From positions 124,001-188,000 of the forward strand of contig CAUQNX010000001.1 in assembly GCA_963519845.1 (NCBI GenBank): 64,000 bases of DNA. Direction: 5' to 3'. Every line of letters starts with the position of its first letter. Within the stretch, counting starts at the first letter, position 1. The notes beneath the pieces were generated by a model. It did no database searches. It was given only the letters and a program-made list of their open reading frames with translations, and was not told the DNA's origin. This document shows positions 17,177-25,467 of this stretch, one piece after another. A program made the translations under genes and the position numbers. This stretch comes from Moellerella sp963519845 (GTDB taxonomy: Bacteria > Pseudomonadota > Gammaproteobacteria > Enterobacterales > Enterobacteriaceae).

Positions 17177-18247
17177 TTAAGCAAACTCCGTCATAACTTG
17201 TTTCGCAATTTCAAAGTAGATGATCAAACCCGTGCCATCAATTAGGGTTGCAATAAAGGGAGCTGAAACCACCGCAGGATCGATTTTCAAACGTTGTAAC
17301 ACCATAGGGATAATGGATGAAACAATCGCACTCCACACAGTGATAGCCACAATCGTCAGACTGACAACAATAGTCACTTCACTGCCAACACCAAGAACCC
17401 AAGCGCGGATCAATGCAGCTCCACCAATAGTTACAGCCACTAAAAATGAAGTTGAGACCTCTTTTTTCAGCACCGCTCCCAGATTACGTAAGCTCACTTC
17501 GCCTAGCGCCATCGCTCTGACTAAGGTTGAAGTAATCTGAGTTCCGCTATTTCCCCCCGTGCCTATCAATAGTGGGATAAAAAAGGCCAAGGAGATAGCC
17601 GCTTCGAGTTGCTCTTCAAAAGCTTTTAATACAGTTCCGGTATAGGCTTCTGCTACAAAAAGCATCAACAACCAACCTACACGCTTACGCCATAATGTCC
17701 AAGGGCTAGTATCTAAATAAGGCTCATCAAGGGGCATGCTCGCACCCTGTAATTGCGCATCTAAGGTGTTTTCATCTTCAATCAATTCAGAGATGTCTTG
17801 CGGACGTAATACCCCCATCAGCTTACCGAATTGTACAACGGGCACCATATCCATTCCGCTGTGATTAATCAGGTCACAGACTTCATGACGAGATTGATCC
17901 GGTGAGACTGAGAAATAGTTATGTCGCATAATATCAGATACAAATAGATCATCAGCGGCTGTCAATAATGATTTAACCGATAAAATACCATTTAAATAAT
18001 TATCATGGTCGATAACAAATAAGTAAGTTGGGATTTGTTCCCCTTCAATCTTATTGATTAAATTACTTTTGACAGATGCAATAGTATCAGCAACTGAGGC
18101 TGATATAAAAGCTTGGCTCATATATCCGCTAACAATTGATTCATCTTTTTTGATTTGATTATTATCTTGGCGAGTAAATTTTTCGCCTTTTATAGCGGAT
18201 GACCTAATTGTCATTGTTTCCGCTTTATTTTGAGAAGAGAATGTCAT
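17177..18247 (-). CDS. mgtE: MgtE-family Mg2+ transporter lacking the long N domain
   Basis: A 356-residue MgtE-type channel. About residues 50-170 carry a CBS-domain pair (FVIDHDNYLNGILSV and VPVVQFGKLMGVLR), and the remainder has five membrane helices with the family motifs FIPLLIGTGGNSGTQ and DGTGLIIYFEIA. Standard MgtE proteins are about 450 residues with an additional N-terminal helical domain of about 130 that helps gate the pore; only about 45 polar residues precede the CBS region here. I chose the ATG with an AGGG site; a GTG 13 codons upstream has none. An M-box riboswitch precedes it, so expression should rise in low Mg2+. Confidence 0.88.
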   Translation of the reverse strand: MTFSSQNKAETMTIRSSAIKGEKFTRQDNNQIKKDESIVSGYMSQAFISASVADTIASVKSNLINKIEGEQIPTYLFVIDHDNYLNGILSVKSLLTAADDLFVSDIMRHNYFSVSPDQSRHEVCDLINHSGMDMVPVVQFGKLMGVLRPQDISELIEDENTLDAQLQGASMPLDEPYLDTSPWTLWRKRVGWLLMLFVAEAYTGTVLKAFEEQLEAAISLAFFIPLLIGTGGNSGTQITSTLVRAMALGEVSLRNLGAVLKKEVSTSFLVAVTIGGAALIRAWVLGVGSEVTIVVSLTIVAITVWSAIVSSIIPMVLQRLKIDPAVVSAPFIATLIDGTGLIIYFEIAKQVMTEFA

Positions 18248-18256
18248 TTTCTTATA

Positions 18257-18300
18257 CCCTATCACTGTTGTTAACTCAAACAGCACTCTAATTAATAGGG
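18257..18300 (-). promoter_or_regulatory. Possible Shine-Dalgarno-sequestering hairpin before mgtE
   Basis: On the minus strand CCCTAT (18300-18295) can pair exactly with ATAGGG (18262-18257), which is the ribosome site of mgtE. The element sits between the M-box and the start codon and could be its translational expression platform. No U-tailed terminator is visible in this interval. Confidence 0.4.
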
Positions 18301-18328
18301 GCGAAACCAGATGAGAGAATGCGATGGC

Positions 18329-18494
18329 TATCTCTACGTCTCGGTTTTAGCACTATACAACGTATCCTGTATTACTACGGGAAGTTACATGGGGATATAC
18401 CTTCGGTCGATATATCCTGTCCTAATCTTGGGCGTCTCTCGACGTCGTCAGATCAGCAACCTGTGTTTGTATAGGAGCCTCGCCTAACGAGATA
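18329..18494 (-). ncRNA. M-box (ykoK) Mg2+ riboswitch
   Basis: The minus strand upstream of mgtE carries the conserved M-box core in order: GTTAGGCGAGGCTCC, then ATACAAACACAGG with TGCTG, GAGACGCC, a distal arm, and finally TAGTGCTAAAACCGAGACG. The closing stem is visible: TATCTC (18494-18489) pairs with GAGATA (18334-18329). This aptamer class binds Mg2+ and represses Mg2+ transporter genes; its position 82 bases before an MgtE gene is exactly as expected. I am confident from conserved bases and gene context, although I could not run a covariance search. Confidence 0.9.
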
Positions 18495-18650
18495 CTGCAC
18501 TATTATATGCGGCGCGAATTATAACTAGCAGGAGATTAATTGCCATGTGGAATCGGCCTTATTCAGTGATTAAGGCGGTCTCGTTTAAGCTTTGTTTATG
18601 TTTGGTTTAAGAAAAAATGACAACAAGAAACCCTTTGTTAGCAATTGTAA

Positions 18651-18974
18651 CTAGAGGTTAGATTTCTGATATTCCTCAATAATTTGGCTAGCCGTTTTTC
18701 CACTGAGTTGATAACAGATCCTTTGTTCTAATCGACGCGAACTTTCTGCTTCACCCAGTTTACGAAACTCTTCAAAATCGATATTTTCAAACATTAGCTG
18801 CTCAATCGAGAGATCGAATAATTGGCGTTGTTGCAGAGGAAGTGAGTTGCGCATTTGAGTAATAGAAGTTCTCAAAGTCACTTTATCACCACCTTGTAGC
18901 TTCATCGGGCGCGGCTGATAATTATCAACAAAAGGGAGAGTGAAGAGAATAAATAATAATAATATTTTCACCAT
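18651..18974 (-). CDS. Small exported protein of unknown function
   Basis: A 107-residue protein with a hydrophobic N-terminal segment (residues 3-16) that looks like a signal peptide or short anchor, then a polar, mostly helical region. The pattern SITQMRNSLPLQQRQLFDLS, followed later by LSGKTASQIIEEY near the C terminus, resembles small lipoprotein-like DUF6694-type proteins, but there is no lipobox cysteine. No function can be assigned. It stands alone between the mgtE leader and the hcr terminator. Confidence 0.6.
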   Translation of the reverse strand: MVKILLLFILFTLPFVDNYQPRPMKLQGGDKVTLRTSITQMRNSLPLQQRQLFDLSIEQLMFENIDFEEFRKLGEAESSRRLEQRICYQLSGKTASQIIEEYQKSNL

Positions 18975-19054
18975 ATCTGCCCCACTGCAAAATAATATTG
19001 CGAATAGGTTAGCAGAATATAAAATATAAATCTGTAGCAGTTATTTAATATTAA

Positions 19055-19085
19055 CAAAAATACCCTGTTGATAAGAACAGGGTAT
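19055..19085 (-). terminator. hcp-hcr operon terminator
   Basis: Perfect ten-base stem (19076-19085 with 19060-19069, loop of six) followed on the minus strand by five U residues, 38 bases after hcr. Confidence 0.9.
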
Positions 19086-19123
19086 TAAATTTAGGCTAAT
19101 AAATATGATACTAAACTATTAAA

Positions 19124-20131
19124 CTAGGCGATTTCTGTATTACCTTGCAATTGACAACTACAAGCTAAAACATATCCCTCTTCAATTTCTTTAGCCGTTA
19201 AAGTCATAGTACTGGTCGTGGTATAGTCACCCGAAATAATCTTGGTTTTACAACTACCACAAACACCTGCGCGACAAGCTGCAAAGACAGGCACTTTATT
19301 CTGTTCTAAGGCCGCTAATAAAGTCACTCCCACGGGTACTTTAAAATCAGTTAATTTATGGCGAACTTTCAGTGTTAATAAAGCCTCGCTGGTTATGGCG
19401 TCTTCTTCACCCACTGAAAAACGCTCAAGGAAAATATCTTCTGCTTTAACACCCAAATCTGTTGCGAACTGTTTCACATTTTTCATATAGGGTGTTGGCC
19501 CACAAGTCATCACAACACGCGATTGAATATCAGGCACTAAAGCCGATAGTTTATCTTGTGTTAAACGACCTTCAGCCAAGCCACCATTATCAGGAAACTC
19601 TTCCATAACACACATTTGCAGCTGCTGAGGATATTTTTCTAATAAGTATTGCCACTCATTGGCAAAAATAACCTGCTGTTTTTCTCTAACATTGAACAGC
19701 ACTTTGATATTGGCTTCGGGTCTATTTGCCAGCAGCCATCTGGCCATTGACATAATTGGAGTGACACCACAGCCTGCCGCTAACATCAAATAGTTGTTAT
19801 TTTGAATATTGGCACAAGTGAACTCCCCTTGCGCTTCAGAGAACCAGAGATAATCACCCGGTTTCACTGATTGAGTCAGCCAGTTAGAACCTAAACCATT
19901 ATCTAATCGTCTTACTGTGATTGTAATAAAAGGGCTCAAACCAGGCGAGGAAGAGAGAGTATAAGCGCGTAACACTTCATCGCTATTTTTAATGCTAACT
20001 AAAGCAAACTGACCTGGATTGTAAGTATAAAAATCGTGGTTAATCAAATTAATTGTCCAGACATCAGATGTTTCCTGATGAACCGAATGCACTTGCATAC
20101 GGTTAGGACATAATGTGGTAGGCATTGTCAT
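19124..20131 (-). CDS. hcr: NADH oxidoreductase of the hybrid-cluster protein
   Basis: Hcr passes electrons from NADH to Hcp. The 335-residue product has an FAD-binding ferredoxin-reductase part (RAYTLSSSPG near residue 55, then CGVTPIMSMARWL for NADH) and a C-terminal plant-type 2Fe-2S ferredoxin domain with the CRAGVCGSCKTK motif and a distal Cys in LACSCQ. I chose the ATG that has AGGAG eight bases upstream and gives the same MTMPT start as E. coli Hcr; the GTG three codons earlier overlaps that site. It follows hcp by 45 bases and must be cotranscribed. Confidence 0.95.
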   Translation of the reverse strand: MTMPTTLCPNRMQVHSVHQETSDVWTINLINHDFYTYNPGQFALVSIKNSDEVLRAYTLSSSPGLSPFITITVRRLDNGLGSNWLTQSVKPGDYLWFSEAQGEFTCANIQNNNYLMLAAGCGVTPIMSMARWLLANRPEANIKVLFNVREKQQVIFANEWQYLLEKYPQQLQMCVMEEFPDNGGLAEGRLTQDKLSALVPDIQSRVVMTCGPTPYMKNVKQFATDLGVKAEDIFLERFSVGEEDAITSEALLTLKVRHKLTDFKVPVGVTLLAALEQNKVPVFAACRAGVCGSCKTKIISGDYTTTSTMTLTAKEIEEGYVLACSCQLQGNTEIA

Positions 20132-20176
20132 AAATGTCACTCCTGAACGGGGAGATTTGACTCTCCCCTATCTATC

Positions 20177-21829
20177 TTATGCTGGCAGGATCGTCGCCAG
20201 ATCTTCTTCAACTGTAGTGATACCGCGCATACCAAATTTTTCATTCAGTACATTCAATAAGTTTTCAGTTAAGAAGGCCGGTGCGGTCGGGCCAGTGAAA
20301 ATGTTCTGCACGCCGAGAGAAAGAAGTGTCAGTAAAATAACAATCGCTTTCTGTTCAAACCAAGATAAAATCAGCGTTAAAGGTAAATCATTGACGCCAC
20401 AACCTAATTTTTCGGCTAAATTTACCGCTAGCATAATAGCGGAGTAAGCATCGTTGCACTGACCTACATCAAGTAGACGAGGTAAACCTTCGATAGTGCC
20501 GAAATCCAGTTTATTGAAACGATATTTACCACAAGCCAGTGTCATGATCAGGCAGTCTTTTGGTACAGCACGCGCGAAATCAGTATAGTAACTACGCTCA
20601 TCACGGCTACCATCACAACCGCCCACTAAGAAGACGTGACGTAATTTGCCTTGTGCGACTAGGTCAATAACCGCATCAGAAGCACTTAATAAGGTTTTGC
20701 GACCAAAGCCCACGGTAATTTTGTGCTCAATTTCATCATACGGGAAGCCCGCCATAGATTGAGCTTGTTCGATCATGTCGGAGAAATCATCATGATCAAG
20801 ATGTTTTACACCCGGCCAGCCGACAATACTGCGAGTCCAGATACGTGCTTTATATTCGCCCACATCAGGATCGATAATACAGTTGGATGTCATCAAAATT
20901 GGGCCAGGGAATCGAGCAAATTCAGTTTGTTGATTCTGCCAACCACTGCCATAGTTACCCACTAAATGAGCAAATTTTCTTAGCTCAGGATAACCATGAG
21001 CTGGTAACATTTCACCGTGCGTAAAGACATTAATACCTTTACCTTCAGTTTGTTCCAGCAACATTTTCAGATCTTTTAGATCATGACCTGAAATCAAAAT
21101 ACATTTACCCGCAACAGGACGCACATTAACTTCAGTTGGTGTTGGGTCACCAAATGCGTTTGTTTCGCCTGTATCTAACATTTCCATGATCTTGAAGTTC
21201 ATCTGGCCGATAGCCATTGAACACTCTAATAATTCATTCATATCAGAAGGTAAGGTGCCAAGCCAAGCCATAATCTGATGTAACTGAGCATAAACATCAT
21301 TATCGTATTGACCTAGGATATGTGCGTGCTCCATATAAGCCGCCGCACCTTTCAAACCATATAAACAGAGCATACGTAAGCCATGGATATCTTCACCCAC
21401 ACCTTGAATATCTCGATTAAGTGCAAACTGAGCAGCCTGCTGAAGGAGTGTCGGTATATCGTCACCATCAAGCTGCAGATCAGCCATTGGGTGATTAACA
21501 AGCGTCACACTGTCTAATGCTAAGCAACGTTTCTTTAATTGCTCGCGAAAATAAATAGCTTCTCGTGAATAACCGATAATACGTTCAGAATCGAAATTCA
21601 CGTTGGTCAGAGTGGCAAAAAACGCTTTTGGTACAAAACTATCGACATCGTGGTCAATAATATTGAGTTCCCGCGCTCTTTCAGCCCAGGCGGATAATCC
21701 TTGCAGAACAGCGATTAACAAATCTTGTAAATCTGAAGTTTCTGCCGTTTTACCGCACATACCCTGTGCGTATGCACAGCCATTGCCGGCCGGTGTTTTC
21801 ATTGTTTGTTCACATTGCACACAGTACAT
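20177..21829 (-). CDS. hcp: Hybrid-cluster protein (hydroxylamine/NO reductase)
   Basis: Hcp carries a hybrid Fe-S-O cluster and is a high-affinity NO reductase used under nitrosative stress in low oxygen. The length of 550 residues equals E. coli Hcp. The N-terminal cluster ligands are C3, C6, C18 and C25. Hybrid-cluster ligands are visible in the central and C-terminal parts, for example TSNCIIDP, GGCDG and LACGKYRFNKLDFG. The upstream region has NsrR- and FNR-like sites, matching known control of hcp-hcr in enterics. Confidence 0.96.
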   Translation of the reverse strand: MYCVQCEQTMKTPAGNGCAYAQGMCGKTAETSDLQDLLIAVLQGLSAWAERARELNIIDHDVDSFVPKAFFATLTNVNFDSERIIGYSREAIYFREQLKKRCLALDSVTLVNHPMADLQLDGDDIPTLLQQAAQFALNRDIQGVGEDIHGLRMLCLYGLKGAAAYMEHAHILGQYDNDVYAQLHQIMAWLGTLPSDMNELLECSMAIGQMNFKIMEMLDTGETNAFGDPTPTEVNVRPVAGKCILISGHDLKDLKMLLEQTEGKGINVFTHGEMLPAHGYPELRKFAHLVGNYGSGWQNQQTEFARFPGPILMTSNCIIDPDVGEYKARIWTRSIVGWPGVKHLDHDDFSDMIEQAQSMAGFPYDEIEHKITVGFGRKTLLSASDAVIDLVAQGKLRHVFLVGGCDGSRDERSYYTDFARAVPKDCLIMTLACGKYRFNKLDFGTIEGLPRLLDVGQCNDAYSAIMLAVNLAEKLGCGVNDLPLTLILSWFEQKAIVILLTLLSLGVQNIFTGPTAPAFLTENLLNVLNEKFGMRGITTVEEDLATILPA

Positions 21830-21843
21830 GTTGATAACCTCAT

Positions 21844-21866
21844 AAGTTGCATTTCAGATACAACAT
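21844..21866 (-). promoter_or_regulatory. NsrR-like operator upstream of hcp
   Basis: Two 11-base half sites, AAGTTGCATTT and AGATACAACAT, in inverted orientation around one base, follow the NsrR pattern (AAGATGCATTT and its complement). The left half has one mismatch, the right several. It sits 15-37 bases before the hcp start, where binding would block transcription until NO is sensed. Confidence 0.65.
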
Positions 21867-21923
21867 TAGATTACCCCTTCTGTAGTAATTAAAAAGCAGT
21901 TTTCAGTGCGATTTGAGGTTTTG

Positions 21924-21937
21924 TTGATCTAGAACAA
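21924..21937 (-). promoter_or_regulatory. FNR-like site upstream of hcp
   Basis: TTGATCTAGAACAA matches the FNR consensus TTGAT-N4-ATCAA at nine of ten positions. It lies about 100 bases before hcp, suitable for anaerobic activation. Confidence 0.65.
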
Positions 21938-22139
21938 AGAAAAACGGCAATGAGAATTATTTACCCCTATCGACAGTAAATATCATTTCTTGATGAGTTT
22001 TAATCAATAGCTTTCACCTATGGCATTGACGGTCAATCATCAACAATACATATCAACTACTATTAATATGTAACTATTTCGAAATGATTAGTTATCTCTT
22101 GGTTCTATTTCCCAGCTATACGATAAATAGAGGTGCACG

Positions 22140-23621
22140 ATGATCAAATTAAAAGATATTAAAAAAGACCTGCTCCCTAAAAAATCCTATCAGTTACTGA
22201 TTGGGGGACAGTGGGTTGATAGCGTCTCTCAAAAAACAAATAGCAGTTATAATCCCGCCACAGGCGAACTGTTAACTGAATACCAAGAAGGCAGCGCTGA
22301 AGATGTTGATCTGGCTGTAGCCGCCGCACGAGAAGCCTTTAAGAGCTGGCGCCATACCTCACCCGCCGAAAGACAAAGCTTACTTCTCAAAATTGCCGAT
22401 CGACTCGAACAAGAGCAAGAACGCATTGCAACTTTAGAAACATTAGATAATGGCAAGCCCTATAACGAATCCTCGACCATTGATTTACCTGCCGCAATTG
22501 ACCATTTCCGCTATTTTGCTGGCGTTATTCGCGCTCACTCAGATGAAACCTCAATTATTGATGAGCACACTATTAGCCTCTCCATTCGCGAGCCTATAGG
22601 TGTGGTTGGGCAAATTATTCCATGGAACTTCCCACTATTGATGGCAGCATGGAAACTGGCTCCGGTTATTGCCGCGGGTGATACGGTAGTCATCAATCCC
22701 GCCAGCCTAACACCAATTAGCTTATTAGAGCTTGGTCGCATATTAAATGAGATACTTCCTGCTGGTGTCGTCAATATTGTTACAGGCCGCGGCTCTGTCG
22801 TAGGACAAGCCATATTAGATCATCAGGATATCGATAAACTCGCGTTCACAGGTTCTACTGAAATAGGCTATACAGTAGCAAAAGCCGCTGCGAAAAAATT
22901 AATCCCCGCAACGCTAGAATTAGGCGGAAAATCAGCCAATATCGTTTTCCCTGATGCCAATATGGAAAAAGCGGTAAAATATGCTGCTATCGCTATTTTG
23001 ATGAATCAAGGACAAGCCTGCGAATCGGGTTCACGCTTATTTTTACATGAAGATATTTATGATCAATTCTTAGTTTCATTAAAAGCACACTTTGAATCTA
23101 TTCGCGTTGGTGATCCTATGGCCAAAGAGACGCAAATGGGTAGCCAAATTAGTGAAAACCAACTGAATACTATCCTCAATTACGTTGATATCGCCAAAAA
23201 AGAGGGGGCAACTATTCTCACTGGTGGAAAACGTCTGACTGATAATGGACTAGACAAAGGTTTCTTTATGCAACCGACCATTATTACTGACGTTACCAAT
23301 AATATGCAGGTTGCCGTAGAAGAGATTTTTGGCCCTGTATTATGTGTGATTAAATTTAAAGATGAGCAAGATGCAATTGATATGGCGAATGACTCCGAAT
23401 ATGGCTTAGGCGGCGGTGTTTGGACGCAAGATATTAACCGTGCTCTTCGCGTTGCCAGAGCCGTACGGACTGGCCGTATGTGGGTTAATACTTATCATGA
23501 GTTACCTGCCCATGCACCTTTTGGTGGATATAAAAAATCAGGATTAGGACGTGAAACACATAAAATGATGCTAGAAGCTTACTCTGAAGTGAAAAATATC
23601 ATTATCAGTACTCGCGAATAA
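22140..23621 (+). CDS. NAD(P)-dependent aldehyde dehydrogenase
   Basis: A 493-residue class-I-like aldehyde dehydrogenase. The catalytic nucleophile is C294 in GQACESGSR, the general base E260 in LELGGK, and the oxyanion asparagine N163 in PWNFP. Unusually, the coenzyme-binding lysine that normally reads KPA in this family is asparagine here (N186, codon AAT at 22695-22697). The closest general types are AldB/acetaldehyde or broad aliphatic dehydrogenases, but the substrate cannot be fixed from sequence. It stands alone with its own terminator, divergent from hcp. The 310 bases upstream show no other gene. Confidence 0.85.
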   Translation: MIKLKDIKKDLLPKKSYQLLIGGQWVDSVSQKTNSSYNPATGELLTEYQEGSAEDVDLAVAAAREAFKSWRHTSPAERQSLLLKIADRLEQEQERIATLETLDNGKPYNESSTIDLPAAIDHFRYFAGVIRAHSDETSIIDEHTISLSIREPIGVVGQIIPWNFPLLMAAWKLAPVIAAGDTVVINPASLTPISLLELGRILNEILPAGVVNIVTGRGSVVGQAILDHQDIDKLAFTGSTEIGYTVAKAAAKKLIPATLELGGKSANIVFPDANMEKAVKYAAIAILMNQGQACESGSRLFLHEDIYDQFLVSLKAHFESIRVGDPMAKETQMGSQISENQLNTILNYVDIAKKEGATILTGGKRLTDNGLDKGFFMQPTIITDVTNNMQVAVEEIFGPVLCVIKFKDEQDAIDMANDSEYGLGGGVWTQDINRALRVARAVRTGRMWVNTYHELPAHAPFGGYKKSGLGRETHKMMLEAYSEVKNIIISTRE

Positions 23622-23637
23622 CTCGACATAAATCATC

Positions 23638-23680
23638 AGCTAGCCATCGCCGAATATTTGGCGATGGCTAGCTTTCTTTA
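23638..23680 (+). terminator. Terminator after the aldehyde dehydrogenase
   Basis: Perfect 14-base stem (23638-23651 with 23660-23673, loop of eight) followed by a T-rich tract. Confidence 0.9.
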
Positions 23681-23918
23681 TATATACATAACAAGCAATG
23701 CTATTCCCTTTCATATTAAGACATATTCAATCGGCTCTATTATTGTCCGATCTGCAACTCTTTTATTCAGCCAATTAAATCAACCAACGACAAAAATCAT
23801 TCTATAAATGACGACATTTATAAAAAAATTAACTAATTGATACCCAAAACTAAATCACTTGGTATATTAGAGGTTATTGTCTGAATTTATGATACTGATT
23901 AAGAGGGTCGTAAAAATA

Positions 23919-25304
23919 ATGTCAGAAAAACACTTAGTCAGTGAATCTGAAAGAAATCATCGCATCGGTATACTTAAGCGATTAAAAGAGAAAGATAAAA
24001 CCCCGTTAATTATACTTATCTTAGCGGCGATTATTGGCTCACTAGCGGGATTAGTCGGTGTCTTATTTGAGCTGGGTACAACCTGGATATCAAACCTGCG
24101 TGTCGAATCAGTTAATCACTATTTCAGCGACAAGTGGCTGCTAATACCCGTTATGTTTATGGCTTCGGCAATATTAGCAATGGTCGGCTATTATCTGGTA
24201 ATGCGATTTTCACCTGAATCAGGCGGCTCTGGAATACCTGAAATAGAAGGAGCATTACAAGATCTGCGTCCTGTTCGCTGGTGGCGAGTCATCCCCGTTA
24301 AATTTGTTGCCGGATTAGGCGCATTAGGCTCAGGCATGGTGTTGGGTCGTGAAGGACCTACAGTACAGTTAGGTGCCAATATCAGCCAAATGATCAATGA
24401 TATATTTCGAATCAAAGATAAAGATTCACGCCATACTCTATTAGCGGCAGGGGCTGCCGCGGGTTTATCTGCCGCATTTAATGCGCCATTGGCAGGTATT
24501 TTATTTATTATCGAAGAGATGAGACCCCAGTTTAAATATAGCCTGATCTCAATTAAAGCGGTTATTATCGGTGCAGTCACCGCGACTATCGTATTTAGAC
24601 TTATTAATGGTGAAGCTGCGATCCTCAATATTGGTCAATTTTCTTATGCCCCAATGAATACATTATGGCTCTATTTATTACTGGGTTTGCTATTCGGTCT
24701 ATTGGGTGTCGGTTTTAATAAATTACTTTTATATCTTCAAGATAAATTCTTACAATTTTATCAAGGTAAAATATCACGCTTTGTTTTAATGGGCGGTCTG
24801 GTAGGCGGCAGCTGTGGTGTGATTGGTCTATTTATGCCAGGAATTGTCGGCGGTGGATTTAATGTGATCCATCAATTTAGTGCAGGGGCTTTTACTTTTG
24901 CCATGATCCTCGCCATCTTTGCCCTCAGATTTCTAACCTCCACCATCAGCTTTAGTTCAGGAGCACCGGGCGGTATATTTTCACCACTCTTAGCACTAGG
25001 CACTCTATTTGGTGCAGCTTTTGGTTATGCCGCTATGGTGTTATTTCCAGAGTATAAAATCGAAATAGGAACCTTCGCCATTGCAGGTATGGGAGCGCTA
25101 TTTGCCTCTACCGTAAGAGCACCATTAACCGGTATTATTTTAGTGCTAGAGATGACGGATAATTATCATCTCATCCTACCGATGATTATTACTTGTCTTG
25201 GGGCAACTATGTTAGCGCAAGCCTTGGGTGGTAGGCCTCTTTATACGGTGTTATTAGAGCGAAAATTAAAGCAAGAGGCTGCAAATCCTCCCTCAGTGAC
25301 ATAA
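23919..25304 (+). CDS. clcA: ClC-family H+/Cl- exchange transporter
   Basis: A 461-residue integral membrane antiporter close to E. coli ClcA (473). The selectivity-filter motifs are intact: GGSGIPE, GREGPTVQ with the gating glutamate, and GAPGGIFSP. The tail EMTDNYHLILPMI is typical. ClcA exchanges two chloride ions for one proton and supports extreme acid resistance. I chose the second ATG (MSEKH) because it has an upstream AGGG and aligns with the family; ATG at 23889 or TTG at 23877 would add 10 or 14 residues. No linked partner gene. Confidence 0.93.
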   Translation: MSEKHLVSESERNHRIGILKRLKEKDKTPLIILILAAIIGSLAGLVGVLFELGTTWISNLRVESVNHYFSDKWLLIPVMFMASAILAMVGYYLVMRFSPESGGSGIPEIEGALQDLRPVRWWRVIPVKFVAGLGALGSGMVLGREGPTVQLGANISQMINDIFRIKDKDSRHTLLAAGAAAGLSAAFNAPLAGILFIIEEMRPQFKYSLISIKAVIIGAVTATIVFRLINGEAAILNIGQFSYAPMNTLWLYLLLGLLFGLLGVGFNKLLLYLQDKFLQFYQGKISRFVLMGGLVGGSCGVIGLFMPGIVGGGFNVIHQFSAGAFTFAMILAIFALRFLTSTISFSSGAPGGIFSPLLALGTLFGAAFGYAAMVLFPEYKIEIGTFAIAGMGALFASTVRAPLTGIILVLEMTDNYHLILPMIITCLGATMLAQALGGRPLYTVLLERKLKQEAANPPSVT

Positions 25305-25467
25305 GCAACCTTATTTAAAGAGAGTCTCGCTGACCATCATATCAATCGAGACTCTCCTCTTAGATTATTTTAATTGTGTAAGTAAACTCTTATTTTTATC
25401 ACCTAATATATTGATTTCAGATGATTTAATAGAAATTCTATTATTCTAGCTATATAACCTAATTAAA

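Noticed and set aside
21980..22020. A second FNR-like repeat (TTGAT and ATCAA) before the aldehyde dehydrogenase
   Set aside because: The halves are eight bases apart instead of four, so FNR would not recognise it.
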